From Turbatrix aceti (taxonomy: Eukaryota; Nematoda; Chromadorea; Rhabditida; Panagrolaimidae): 64,000 nt of DNA. The notes under the pieces were generated by a model. That model ran no database searches. It saw nothing but the letters and a program-made list of their open reading frames with translations, and was not told the DNA's origin. The position numbers and the translations under genes were made by a program. The stretch covers positions 5,728,718-5,792,717 of the forward strand of contig OZ017768.1 of NCBI GenBank assembly GCA_963969345.1. Direction: 5' to 3'. Positions 54,276 to 64,000 of the stretch are shown one piece after another (the first letter of the stretch is position 1; each line of letters begins with the position of its first letter).

Positions 54276-57085
54276 TCAATCCCCGAAATTCAGCGTGACG
54301 CGTCCAGGGTATTTGCGATTTCGCTTCCGGCGGAGGCGAAGAGAGCGTCGAATCATGCGCCGCACCAGCTTTGTTGTTTCTCGAAGGCATGCGGCATCGA
54401 AGCCAATCCTCGATTTGAAGTAGATCAGGTAGCAGCGACGAACGACGCGGACGAGGTTCGCGACGAGGGCGCGGCGGTGGTTGGAGGATCGTTTGGCGGT
54501 AGAGCGGAGTGCCACGAGCTTGGTATGAAGTCGGTAGCAAACCTTCCGCGTCAGCCAGAGCGCGATCTCATGGGAAGGGGCAGTCGGAAGGTTGGCAGGA
54601 ATGCTGACGATCGCCCGTGTTCTGCCGAAGCGCTCGGCATCGATGGACATCTGAAATGGCCAGAACACGGTTTTGGCAGAAACAGACAAAATGCTAACGC
54701 AGGCAGTGTTGGTGAAAATGGCGAATCCGCACCAAGAAAAGACGCCCTCCGTCCGGGGGATGAAGTGGGCCTTTTTGAGCGCAGAAAGGTGCTTCAGAGA
54801 GGCCAGGCCGTCTGTTGCCTGCGTCTTGCGCTTCGCAGTCTCCAGGTGGGCCTGCGAAGGGTCAGGCGGTGAAAAGAGCCGCGCGATAAACGTCTCCACG
54901 ATGCCGGCATTGGTGGCCACGACAAAGTAGTCGTCGACGTACCGCATGGCCAGGACCTCCGGCCACAGCGAGAGGCCTCTGAGCAGCTTGTGCTCGAGGT
55001 AGGACAGGTAGAGGTCGCAGAGAGACGAGGACATCGAGATGCCCTGGTGCACGCCGCGGGAGGCAGCGTAGGCGACGCCCTCGAAGACGACGGGAAGCAG
55101 GAGTACGTCCCTGATGAGAGTCCGTAGCTCACTGCCCGTCACGTACTCGCAGGCGAGCAGGCGATTGCCTGCGTTGTTGCCTCTGTGGCTGGCGAGATCA
55201 GAACGGCGGAAGTCGACGACGACGATGCTGAAGACGCGCATCTTGCCCTCGACGAACTTGCGCCGAGAATAGGTACAAACTGCGAACTCGCTGAAGAAAG
55301 CAGATGACCGCATGAGTGAAACGCCCAGAACTTACACATCCTCCGAGCCCATAAAAAAGTGTAGGGCTTCATCGAGCAGCTTCCAGTCCATCGACGGGAA
55401 ACAGTTCTTGACGTCCGTCTTGAAGTAGTGCACTTCTGCGGATTCCAGCGAGGGAATTTGCTGACGATTTTTCGTCTTTTGAAGAAACAAGTGGTACAGT
55501 GCGGTGAATGTCTTTGGAGCTAAAACGCCGGCTTCATTGATAGTCAAACGTGAAACAAAGGACATTATCACAAATTCAAGGCCAAAAAAACTTACATTTG
55601 ATGGAAAAGACAACGTCCTGCCTTCGCCTGCTGCGAAAAGTAGTCAACAAAAAATTTACTATCTTGTGAGCAAATTTCTCTTTTTTGGAAACAATGGGTT
55701 CCTTCGATCTCGATTCGATGGGTCGTAGACCGTGTTTCTTCACCAGAAATCGCAGCCTGACAAAAGGCGCTTCGGGAGCCAGTGGCCCATCCAGTCGAAC
55801 GAGTTGCCGGTCTTGGACGTGTTTGACGAAGGCAGCCTGTCGAATGGCATCCCACACTTCGATGCGGAAGACGACAAAGAAGCCAGCGTGGTTGAGGTGG
55901 AAGTAAAAATGCCGCCAGACCACGGCAAAGATAACGTCGGACACGATGTCGATGGCAGCACGGAGAGCAGAGGCCTGGATGTGGGGCGGCAGGAGGGTAA
56001 CCCAGGGCACCGATGATGGCGAAACGACTGACAGCAGGCGTTCGGGCGGGAGAACGATCTCAGAGTACCGAACGTGAAGCACGCAAGCTGCCATACGGTC
56101 AGCGAGCTGCTTGACGTTGTCGTCACCCAGGAAATCTTGGCCGAAAATAGTCCGGATCCAAAATGATATCACAGCTCTGAAAAGGAAGAAAACGATAATA
56201 TCAATTAAAAAAAAGAAAAAAAGGCCAGAAGTAAAAAAGTTTACGACGCTCGCAGACAAAAACGTCAAAACTAAATTATCAGTGCGGACTAGGGTTCCCG
56301 CCCCCCCCCCGTTCCCCGCGGGGTCCCCGGGGAGCTCCCCGCGGGGAGCCCCCCGTATTCCCCCCCCGCAACGGTTTCTCCCCCGTGAAATTCCCCGTTC
56401 TACTCCCCGTGAACATCTCCTCCCCGTGAACTTATATCCCTCCATTGACAAATTTTACTCCGGGATAAACTTGAACACGGATTTTGAAAACAAAAAACAG
56501 CGCAACATGCGTGCAATGCGCAGCGCGCGTGGGCATCTAACTGTTTTTGGAAAACTACCTCCCCCGTAACCCCCGTAATCCCCCGTATCCCCCCCCGCAA
56601 CGGTTTCTCCCCCGTGAAATTCCCCGTTCTACTCCCCGTGAAGATTTCCCCCCCGTATATCCCCCCCCGCAATTTAAACGAGGGGGGTGGGAACCCTAGT
56701 GCGGACAGAGGTTTATGTTTGCTTTTTTTACCTGAGATGAATCAACTTGACATTCTGCTGAGACATCTGATGCAACGGTCGTGTCTTCAAAGGTGGCACA
56801 AATTGATCAATCGCGTATTTTGGCCATAACCTTTTCCAATTCTTAGTCGCGGCTTTCAGGTGTCGCTTGAGCACCTCGCATCCTTCAGATTCGGCTTCTG
56901 GTCTGTCGTTGCCTAGGATTCGCCCGATTAGATCAACGGGAAGTTTGTTGAGCATCTAAAGAACAAAAAAAAACATGGAAGCAGTTACGAGCAGTAAGCG
57001 AACAAACCATAGCTTCTGTCGCCTCGTAAAATTCATGGCAGTGATATTTTGATTTCAAAAGATCAGCGCCGTAAAATTTGGACAT
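54276..57085 (-). CDS. TERT: Telomerase reverse transcriptase
   Basis: Five exons (57008-57085, 56732-56955, 55596-56176, 55336-55519, 54276-55290) encode 667 residues. Only about 100 residues precede FWIRTIFGQDFLGD, so the TEN domain is absent and the RNA-binding domain reduced, as in C. elegans TRT-1. The T motif is VWRHFYFHLNHAGFFVVFR with VWDAIRQAAFVKHV after it, a TERT-only feature. RT motifs: 1/2 RLRFLVKKHGLRPIE; A HYFKTDVKNCFPSMDW; B' SRGVHQGISMSSSLCDLYLS; C AMRYVDDYFVVAT; D LSALKKAHFI; E GVFSWCGFAIF. The three catalytic Asp (motif A and the DD of motif C) are present. The C-terminal thumb is Arg-rich, ending RKYPGRVTLNFGD. The product would copy telomeric repeats onto chromosome ends from an RNA template. 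Intron 2 holds a hAT-like insertion. Faces SPT3 tail to tail. Confidence 0.93.
56290..56698. mobile_element. hAT-like MITE in TERT intron 2, perfect 8-bp duplication
   Basis: The ends are TAGGGTTCCC (56290) and GGGAACCCTA (to 56698), perfect inverted repeats. Each is flanked by GTGCGGAC (56282-56289 and 56699-56706). The 409-bp interior is dominated by long C-runs on the plus strand, hence G-runs in the TERT pre-mRNA, and contains a direct repeat: GCAACGGTTTCTCCCCCGTG and the following CCCCGTTCTACTCCCCGTGA occur near 56369 and 56600. TAGGG-type ends and 8-bp duplications are hAT hallmarks. Confidence 0.85.
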
Positions 57086-57703
57086 ATTTAGGCGCTGTCA
57101 TTGAAGAAACTTGGCTCGCTCGCGATCGTGTGATGCTTTGCATTGAAAAAACTGCAAAAAAAAACGAAAACAATCGTTTGCCTTCGGAGTGCGCTGGATG
57201 GAGTGCGCACGCACTTTTTTGTTCGCGCAAGCAGACAACAAACATGTTGTTGAAAACAGAAAAGAAACTTTCCGACGGCACAAACTCGCCTACCGAGTGT
57301 GCTCGACGCGAATACCGTACTCTCGCGTCGAGGTAGGCGAGAAAAGAGTTGTCTCCCCATCTGCGGTCTGTTCGCGAACGAACACGAACAGTAAAAATCA
57401 ATATTGTTCGCATCCGCCATTCCTGACATGGACCCTTGTTTTCAATCCAATCTGCAACCAAAACACAATGAATACAGTTTGCGTGAATTGTCTGTCGTCC
57501 AACACGCGCCGGGGGTCTTCGAGAAGAACAAGCATTGTTACCACTCGCCAATCGCGATCACCTCCGGGCTTGGGGCTTGCGTATAGCATTTTTTATTTTG
57601 ATTGTCGATCCCGTAAACGACCAGTTTTGCTCCTTTTTTCCCGTCCAACCAATTGCACCTGACGCCTTCTTCGTCGTCTTCTTCGTACAGCTTCGCTCTC
57701 AAA
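57086..57703. promoter_or_regulatory. Divergent promoter region between TERT and a four-pass membrane gene
   Basis: 618 bp between opposite starts. A small GTTCGCGAACGAACACGAAC block at about 57370-57390 is a MITE remnant. A splice acceptor (CTTCGTACAG) lies 13 bases before the downstream ATG. Hairpin-like GCGTCGAGGTAGGCGAG/CTCGCCTACCGAG pieces occur near 57290-57345. Confidence 0.5.
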
Positions 57704-58305
57704 ATGAGCGGTGCCCCTGCCCAAGTCGACCGACGGCGAGGACCCGTTCCCGAGCCAAAATTATTCTGCCTGACGCTAACCACCTGGATCTACATTGTCC
57801 TCATCGCGCTTCTCGTCATCGACTGTGTTGAATTCGCGTTTTCCAACACTTTTGACTCGGTTCCCGTTTATCACACCATCGCGAATGCCCTCACCATCAT
57901 CGTCACCGCTGTTATTTTGGTTTTTGGCACGAAATGGTCGCTTAGACTCGCTCAGATTCTTAACGTAAGTTCCGCTCCAAAAAAAAAATTTGAAAGATTT
58001 TTTTTAAATTTTTAAAAAATTTAAAAAAATGAAAAAAAAAATGTTTTTTTCAGATCCTTCAAATAATTTCCCGTCTCGTGTTTCTTGGAATCGTAATCCG
58101 TGATCTAGCAACCAACGACGAAGATCACGATTTTTTCGGTCCCGGCACCTCAAAAACACACGAACACCCCGTCATCATCAGCTACGTCGTCGCGACAATC
58201 GTCCAGCTTCCCGGAAACTTTGCGCTCATCTTCCTGGTCTTCAAGCTCTACAGAACCGTCTTCCCCGAACAGCTGGTACCTGGCCTGCTATGCTTCATAA
58301 TCTAG
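57704..58305 (+). CDS. Four-pass membrane protein A of a tandem family
   Basis: Two exons (57704-57964 and 58054-58305) encode 170 residues. Four hydrophobic spans: about 25-46 (WIYIVLIALLVIDCVEFAF), 56-75 (TIANALTIIVTAVILVFG), 88-104 (ILQIISRLVFLGIVI) and 127-150 (ISYVVATIVQLPGNFALIFL). The cytosolic N-terminus is short and basic (VDRRRG). The phase 0 intron lies between spans 2 and 3 directly after AQILN. The same topology and intron position recur in the next two genes, so these are tandem paralogs. The family is not recognised. Tetraspan vesicle or LAPTM-like proteins are alternatives, but no diagnostic cysteine pattern is visible. Confidence 0.7.
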
Positions 58306-58323
58306 GCGTTACATACATTCATA

Positions 58324-58329
58324 AATAAA
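58324..58329 (+). terminator. Poly(A) signal of membrane gene A
   Basis: AATAAA 19 bp after the stop codon. Confidence 0.6.
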
Positions 58330-58535
58330 GGGTCTCTCAAACCACAGACGAGCACAAAGGCATGGATGCGTAAGAGGAGTGAATCAGCGCGGGTCGATCT
58401 TATGATGCTTTGCGGCCGCCCTCACAAATTGATTGAGAGCTGTCGTGTGAGTGTACCGCGACGGTTTTTTGGTGTAAAATCAGTGTCAGTGTCGGGTCAT
58501 TTGTGTAAGAATTATTTGAATCTGAGTGAGTAGTG

Positions 58536-59279
58536 ATGAACAATAACGACGGGGATTTGTCTGTGCTGCACACGAAGCTGAAAGTGCTCTTTTGCCTGAG
58601 AGTGGTTTGCGAGTGCATAAACGCTTTGTACCTCTTCGTGCCAAATGTCGACAATCAGAGTATCGACTTTTGGTTTCACTTTTTCGGAGCGGCGATCGCG
58701 GTGGTTTTGTGCATGCTCATTTGGAAGATTCGGGCCGGAAACTTGGTTATCAGTGTTATTCTGAATGTGAGTTTTTTGTTTATTTGCATTGTTCATGTTG
58801 ATGAATGGGTCGGCAAGAAGCGTAAATATCGCATCCCAGGAATTTAGAAAAATATTTTTTGTTGTTTTTGTATTCATTTAAAAAATTTCTATTGTCTGAA
58901 TTAAACAAAAATGAATCCTCCGTTAAGAAAAATATCTAAAAACAATAGATCCCGTTCATTCAATTGTCGCCAACATTTTCAGACAACGATTGCCTCAGCG
59001 ATGATTATACTCACAACTAAAAACGCCCACGATCTGTATTTTGGGGCAAACTCCGCAGAAAAAAAAGACGTCCTCGAGACTCATATCTGGCTCGGGGTCG
59101 AGAGTCTCGTGACGACGACCGTCGTTGGGCTTCTCATTTTCTTCATTCACGTCCGCTTCTTCGACGTGGCCGACCAGTCGCCATTCGCAACCCCGGGGCA
59201 ATTCAGCAGTCGCACGTCGTCATGTTCCTCTCACGGGCCGCCTTTTTCCACTCCGGCTGGCTCCTTTGCCTCATCGTAG
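58536..59279 (+). CDS. Four-pass membrane protein B of the tandem family
   Basis: Two exons (58536-58766 and 58983-59279) give 175 residues. Four hydrophobic spans are visible: about 16-33 (LFCLRVVCECINALYLFV), 44-62 (FHFFGAAIAVVLCMLIW), 78-90 (TTIASAMIILTT) and 113-134 (LVTTTVVGLLIFFIHVRF). As in gene A, the phase 0 intron follows an Asn (VISVILN) between spans 2 and 3. The last 40 residues are Ser/Pro-rich and overlap the start of gene C out of frame by 58 bases, so the true C-terminus is doubtful. It could end by splicing at 59151 to the acceptor at 59206, which would fuse B to C in frame. Confidence 0.6.
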
Positions 59280-59743
59280 CTCTCGAAATCGGATTCTGTG
59301 TCGTCGACATTTGTATTATTATGCCTAATAACGCCGATTACTACGTCATCGACGGTGTCTCCATCCTGCTTTATATCCTTACTATTTTTCTCGTTCTACG
59401 CGACTCCAAAGCCGCTCTCCGTGTCCTCCTTCACCTTTACGTAAGTCTGGTGACAGTTCATTTATTGTTAGTCAGATATTGATCTGAATTGGGTTTTCAG
59501 ACAGGCGTCGTTCTTCTGGCAGTCGTGATGTTCATCTTTGCAGTCGTCGACCTCTACCACCTCCACAGCCGCGCTTACTGGGGTCCAGTAGGCTTCGTCT
59601 TCAGTTTTCTCACGTTCATCAAGTTATTCCTCGACCTGCTCATCTGGTACAAGGTCTACAGTATGGCACTCGAGCGCAAAATATTTGATTGTGAAGCAAA
59701 TGCGAGGAAACTTATGGCCGCCCGCGCTCGTAGTAGTATTTGA
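59222..59743 (+). CDS. Four-pass membrane protein C of the tandem family
   Basis: Two exons (59222-59440 and 59501-59743) encode 153 residues. Four spans: about 11-34 (SGWLLCLIVALEIGFCVVDI), 41-60 (VIDGVSILLYILTIFLVL), 74-93 (TGVVLLAVVMFIFAVVDLYH) and 101-123 (VGFVFSFLTFIKLFLDLLIW). The phase 0 intron again falls between spans 2 and 3 (after LLHLY). The ATG lies 16 bases after a good acceptor (GGCAATTCAG), which fits trans-splicing of a downstream operon gene or a cis join to gene B. The C-terminal tail is basic (NARKLMAARARSS). Confidence 0.66.
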
Positions 59744-59766
59744 TTGTGTTTGTTGGTGCTTATAAA

Positions 59767-59772
59767 AATAAA
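59767..59772 (+). terminator. Poly(A) signal of membrane gene C
   Basis: AATAAA 24 bp after the stop codon. Confidence 0.6.
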
Positions 59773-59800
59773 GTGTGGATCCTCAGATTCTCAGAGAGTT

Positions 59801-60065
59801 AGGCGAACTCTTGCGTTCATTCGTGCTCGTTCGCGAACAAAGTTTGTACTTTTTTTTTTAACTTTTCGAACGAGAAAAACGTGAACTACCCAATATTTCA
59901 TTTTTCTACTTGAGCGAACAAAATTTCGCACAAAAAAATTTGTTCGATGTTCGTTTGTGTTCGTTCGCGAATACGGTCAAAAATGTTTGCGTTCGTTCGA
60001 TTTTTTGAAAAAACTCATTTAAAATTGTTCGTGTTTGTTTGCAAACGAAAACGGTATCCCCCTGA
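59801..60065. mobile_element. Degraded GTTCGCGAAC-family element
   Basis: Starts near TTAGGCGAACTCTTGCGTTC and contains GTGCTCGTTCGCGAACAAAG, TTCGTTCGCGAATACGG and a right end GTTCGTGTTTGTTTGC. The core phrases are partly deleted. Confidence 0.6.
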
Positions 60066-60249
60066 TTTCCAGGTCGTTTGCGCTCGCTCGGACAACAACC
60101 CAAATAACTGCCGATGCCGTTCGCGTTTGCAGTACCCACTTGAGAGGAGGTGGCATCAACAGCGTGCATAAAAGCGACTCGCGCGCATTGTCTACCCAAC
60201 CAGTGTGCCAAAAGTTGATTTTGTATCGTTGATTTATCCTTTTTTTGTC

Positions 60250-60708
60250 ATGCGTCCAGCCAAATCCCTGAGCGTTGCCTACCTGTACGAGCTCATTGAG
60301 ATGTGGTTCCTGGACCTGAATCCTTATTTGTCGGTTTACTGTAGCCAGGAGATGACGCGAGTGTTCTCGCAATTTATGCGGAACGTCGTCGTCAGGGTGG
60401 ATTATCGGTTTTTCACTATTGTGAGTTCTAACTAAGTTTTAAAACGATTTCAAAGCTGATTTGTGCACTTTCAGGAGTATAAAGGAGTCAAAAAACCTCG
60501 TTATTACTATTTCGACGAAGATCACCTGTACACCTGGCTGCTGCCGTTCCTCAACCACGACGCTCAGATTGATTGCGTGCTTTCCCGCCAAGCCCGCCAC
60601 TTTTTGACCCGCATTCGAACGTTTTGCGAAGATGCCGGTGATCTGGATGACAACCGTAACTTTGTTTCTCGCCCTGCACTTGTTGAAAACTATTTTCAAA
60701 GCGAATAA
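60250..60708 (+). CDS. Unrecognised 134-residue protein
   Basis: Two exons (60250-60420 and 60475-60708) with a clean GTGAGT/TTTCAG intron of 54 bp, phase 0. The sequence is rich in aromatic and charged residues: SLSVAYLYELIEMWFLDLNP, QFMRNVVVRVDYRFFTIEYK, KPRYYYFDEDHLYTWLLPFL and SRQARHFLTRIRTFCEDAGD. No signal peptide or membrane span. Probably a small helical globular protein. The stop codon overlaps an AATAAA. I cannot assign a family. The first exon follows a GTTCGCGAAC element by about 180 bp. Confidence 0.6.
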
Positions 60709-61446
60709 AGTCATTATTTGGTACATTTCTTAATTTTTGCCGCTCCAAACATGCCGGAACCCCCTGAGGTGATGTCCACAGCCGAGTCTTTCAAACTTGA
60801 AGAGGGCTATTACCGAGAGTGAGCGTAGCACGCAGGCAGGGCGCCGCCGGTCAAGGTCGCGCAAAGGCATCGATTGCCTCTCCTCACCGGCGTCGTCCTG
60901 TCAACCTGCTCATGACCACCCCTGTTTTCCCTGTTTCTAGGCGTGCATTGATTTTTATTACCCCCCCTCGATGAACGAACGATGAACGACTTTTCTTTCA
61001 ATGGCGTACTATTTTATTTTTTTTCCGAGGAACGGCAGGCGGAAATGCCGGAGTGCCGGATGATGTAGAGCGGAAAGTGGCTTTCGGCTGTTGCCAGCGC
61101 ACTGGCAGGAACTTTGCCTGCCTCTGCAGGCCGACCCGACCGGTTTACCTTAGGTGTTGTGTTGCGCGACCGTGCACGCGGGTCTCCTCCAGTTTTCGGT
61201 GGGGGATTGATGCACATTATTTTGTTCCTCGGAGCAATCGATTCACTTTTTAACGAACATTGGAGGCGAATCATGTTTCTTTTGATTTTTGTGTTCAAAA
61301 CAATGGTAAATAACTCGTTGGCGCTTTTAGTATATTTTTTTCAGTTCTAGTACCTTTATAAAGATTTTTTTTTTCAGTTTGCCAGTCAAATCCACCAGTC
61401 ATAAGGCGGCGGAGAATCCGAAAAATCCGCGCTCAGTTCCGAGGCG
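60709..61446. other. Intergenic region, no gene recognised
   Basis: 738 bp. A 25-codon open frame beginning at 60751 (MPEPPEVMSTAESFKLEEGY) could be a first exon but cannot be joined with confidence. A splice acceptor (TTTTTTTTTCAG at about 61366-61377) precedes the claudin-like start and is a candidate trans-splice or 5' UTR intron site. Confidence 0.4.
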
Positions 61447-62397
61447 ATGCCGCTCAACTTTGCGTGTTCGCTTCAGGTGCCGGCGCTGATCACGGGCGTC
61501 TTCGCCTGGCTGGCGGCGTTCGTGGCCATTCTGACACCCGCCTGGCAGGTCGTTTTTGCCCGGGAACTCGCGCAGTGGATTCAGAGCGGACTCTGGATCA
61601 ACTGCCAAACCAGGCCTTCTGGAATGTACACCTGCACGTACACGTTCAGCGAGTCGGATTTTAATTTTTACACTTCTGCCGAAATTGTCGATTGGAGAAC
61701 TCCGCCGTTTTTCGGTAATATTTATTTTTTTGTTCTGTTTGGCGAACTTGTGGGGAATTTGTTTTTTTTTAGCGTGGCAACGTCGTCTTTTGGCAATTTT
61801 GCTCATCGCGCAGTTTATCGCTTTTGGTGCCTTCGTTTCCTTCTGCTGCGGGCTCCAGCCACCTTTGAGGAAACCTGCTTCTCTCTTCTTTGCCGGTGCC
61901 ATGTTTGTCACGTGTAAGATTTTTTTTTCGCATTTGAATTTTTTTTGACTGTGAATTTTTTGTTCTCCGTTATTTTAAACCCAAAAAATATTTTTAAAGT
62001 TCCTAAAAATGCATCTTTAGTTCTCCTCCACGTCGGAGTCGTCGTGACCTTCAGTTTCTTCTCCCAGCTCGTCGAGTACCGTTTCTACCACGTCAGCGTG
62101 TCCGGAATCTACGAAAAACACCGAGGATACTCATTCGTGATAGAATGCGTCGCGACAGCCATTTACTTCATCGCAGTGCTTTTCGCCGTCGCAGATGTCA
62201 TTTCTCAGCGGCAATCTTCGTCGTCGACCGCCGGATCCGCGAAATACGCAGAATCCTTTGTCGACGGCATCGCGACATACCCCTACCGCCAGGTGGAATC
62301 CTACTTCCCTCGTCCGGGGAGCCAAAGTGCGAGTCAGTCGTTTGACGTCGCTCTCCGCGAACTCCCACCCCTCCCGCCCCCGCATCGGGGGTACTGA
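61447..62397 (+). CDS. Claudin-like four-pass membrane protein
   Basis: Three exons (61447-61714, 61773-61913, 62021-62397) encode 261 residues. Span 1 is about 10-30 (VPALITGVFAWLAAFVAILT). It is followed by TPAWQVVF..QWIQSGLWINCQTRP and a second Cys in MYTCTYTF, i.e. the W-(x)n-GLW-x2-C-(x)8-C signature of the claudin/PMP22 superfamily first extracellular loop. Spans 2-4 are about 92-112, 138-155 and 177-198 (FVIECVATAIYFIAVLFAVADV). The cytosolic tail of about 65 residues is Ser/Tyr/Pro-rich and ends in PPLPPPHRGY. Nematode relatives act at epithelial junctions or as channel regulators. Both introns are phase 1. Confidence 0.8.
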
Positions 62398-64000
62398 TCA
62401 TGCCATCATCCAGTGTGCAAAGTTGACATTTTTGAATTGAATTAAAAAAAAAGAAAGAAAGAGGAATCAAACTTGTGTTGTGGCAGCAGTTGCCTTGGAG
62501 GTCGGTTGCGGCAAAGGCAGATGTCGCCATTCTCGGACGTCACCGCTGCTGCTTTGAGTCGCGCGCGCGGCCTGATTGATGTCCCTTTTGTCTCAAAACT
62601 TGGTGACAGCCGACCCCCGCCGCGCATGCGCCAAACGTCACTCATTTTTATTTTTTCGCGCTATCGAAAGCTTGGCGCGTTGGGGGAGTTTATCGCTGAT
62701 TGATGTATCAAAGTGGCCGTCTGGGAGGTAACTTGTCCGCCAGCCGCAGCCCAGCATAACTCATTCATTTCTCCGTTTACCCAAAACATTCACCAGCGCC
62801 ACTTTTGATTTTTTTTTTGGTTTCGAATTAAAAAATGAAGATTTAGAAAAAAAATTTCGGAAGGAGGAATCCTGGAGATCTGGACGATTTTTTAAGATCG
62901 AGGCCATTGTTTAGAAAAAATTGGTCAAAGTCAATCAAAATTTGTTCCCATTATTAACCCAAACGACATGTCTCGTTGTTTTGATACCCTGGTTTTCACT
63001 TTTTAATAGGCGATAAAAGCGAGAAGGCTTTGTTTTGGCAACGGTACTGATGTATTCCCTGATTTACGATCGAGTATCCCGGATTGGCAACTGTCACAAC
63101 CGGGTTGGTGTTTTGACTAACCAAACGAGCGAGGGAGGGGAGCCTCTTCAATTAGGCTTGGTACGGCCAGCCGCGTGATGAGCACAACCCGGATGGTCCA
63201 GTGCTCATTCAGACGTTCTTGCACTTTTGTTTTTTTGCTGCGTGACCTTTAGTTAGTCAGTTTAGTCAAAATCCACAGCCATGACCGGACTTTTTACCTG
63301 ACTCCTTAAGTGAAAGTTGCAAGCTCTCCCCTATTTCTGTGTAGATCCAGGTACAAATCAGTCCCCCTCCAGATCAAACACGCACTCGAAGCAAGGTTGG
63401 ATTCAACGCAATCCCCCCCCCCTCCCTATCCCGCGTCTCGCGGTCGATCGAGATGATTTCCAAAACATTCTTGAGTGTGTATCGAGAGACAAGCTCTGAT
63501 GAGTGTGCGTTGGTTAGTTAGATCAGTCTTGTCTTGTTGAACACAAAACAAACGAATCGAACGAGAGCAGTCATCCCCAGCAACAGCAGCAGCAGTCCCT
63601 GCAAGTACGGCTGGCTCTGGCTCGATCCAGAGCAGGAGGGGGTGTCAGGACGCTGCCACTTACCTAACACCCGGGCCTGTTTCACCGGTTTGTCTTGGCC
63701 GGAAATTTCCTCCTTGCTTGTGCCCGTGCTCCGGTGATTGTTTCGCCCGTCTGGAGAAAACTTGAACCCGGGTACTTCTGACTTTTGTTGACACTGGTGT
63801 ACTGTAGCCTTTGTACAGTATTTTCTCAGTGGGTCACGTCATTCGCGTTTCGCGAATTGAAGGGCGCAAAAAAGTAAAAAAAGTAGGATCGGGCCAAAAA
63901 AGTATTATAGAATGGTCGGTCATGATACGAGTCAATTACAGTGCTGCCCTGACTTTCATAGGCTTTTATCGGTCGTAAAAGCCGTCATACGGAGTGGGGT
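62398..64000. other. Right-end region, no gene recognised
   Basis: 1.6 kb of mixed composition. Several short ORFs have no domain. It may hold the promoter or first exons of a gene beyond the right edge. Confidence 0.45.

Overview
The window is animal nuclear DNA, most likely from a nematode. A nematode-like ecdysozoan such as a tardigrade cannot be excluded. The genes are intron-split, with GTGAGT or GTAAGT donors and short TTTTCAG or TTTTAG acceptors without a long polypyrimidine tract. Many genes have a perfect 3' splice acceptor a few bases before the start codon with no matching donor nearby, the signature of spliced-leader trans-splicing. Same-strand genes are often spaced by 190-390 bp, as in operons. 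No bacterial, viral, CRISPR or prophage features were seen.

Layout. 0-5 kb: the 5' end of a NUP214-like nucleoporin gene (minus), an LSM12 gene (plus) and a damaged partial copy of LSM12. 5-15 kb: a stomatin/MEC-2-like gene with a long N-terminal extension spread over large introns, then PPP1R7/SDS22. 15-25.6 kb: mitochondrial ribosomal protein uL23m, a LAMP-like lysosomal membrane protein, UQCRC2 (complex III), GPHR/GPR89, CLYBL and a small four-pass membrane protein. 26-35 kb: a thrombospondin-type secreted protein, ZNF622/REI1, a COMT-like O-methyltransferase, ribosomal protein S13 and a PAN/TSP1 secreted protein. 36-40 kb: KTI12, TAF13 and TRMT6 in one minus-strand run. 41-48 kb: a CLK/LAMMER kinase with at least two possible N-termini. 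49-57 kb: a macro-RING-Deltex E3 ligase, SPT3 (SAGA) and telomerase reverse transcriptase. 57-62.4 kb: three tandem four-pass membrane genes sharing one intron position, an unrecognised 134-residue protein and a claudin-like protein. The last 1.6 kb holds no recognisable gene.

Themes. The genes are mostly housekeeping: translation and tRNA modification (RPS13, uL23m, ZNF622, TRMT6, KTI12), transcription (TAF13, SPT3), mitochondrial metabolism (UQCRC2, CLYBL), endolysosomal or membrane functions (LAMP, GPHR, stomatin, claudin-like) and telomere maintenance (TERT). Most introns over 350 bp and several intergenic gaps hold copies of one short non-autonomous DNA transposon family rich in GTTCGCGAAC palindromes. 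Two other MITE-like insertions have apparent 8-bp target duplications (hAT type), one of them inside a TERT intron. CDS coordinates span first to last coding base including introns. Exon joins were derived by hand, and each complete model listed keeps one open frame.
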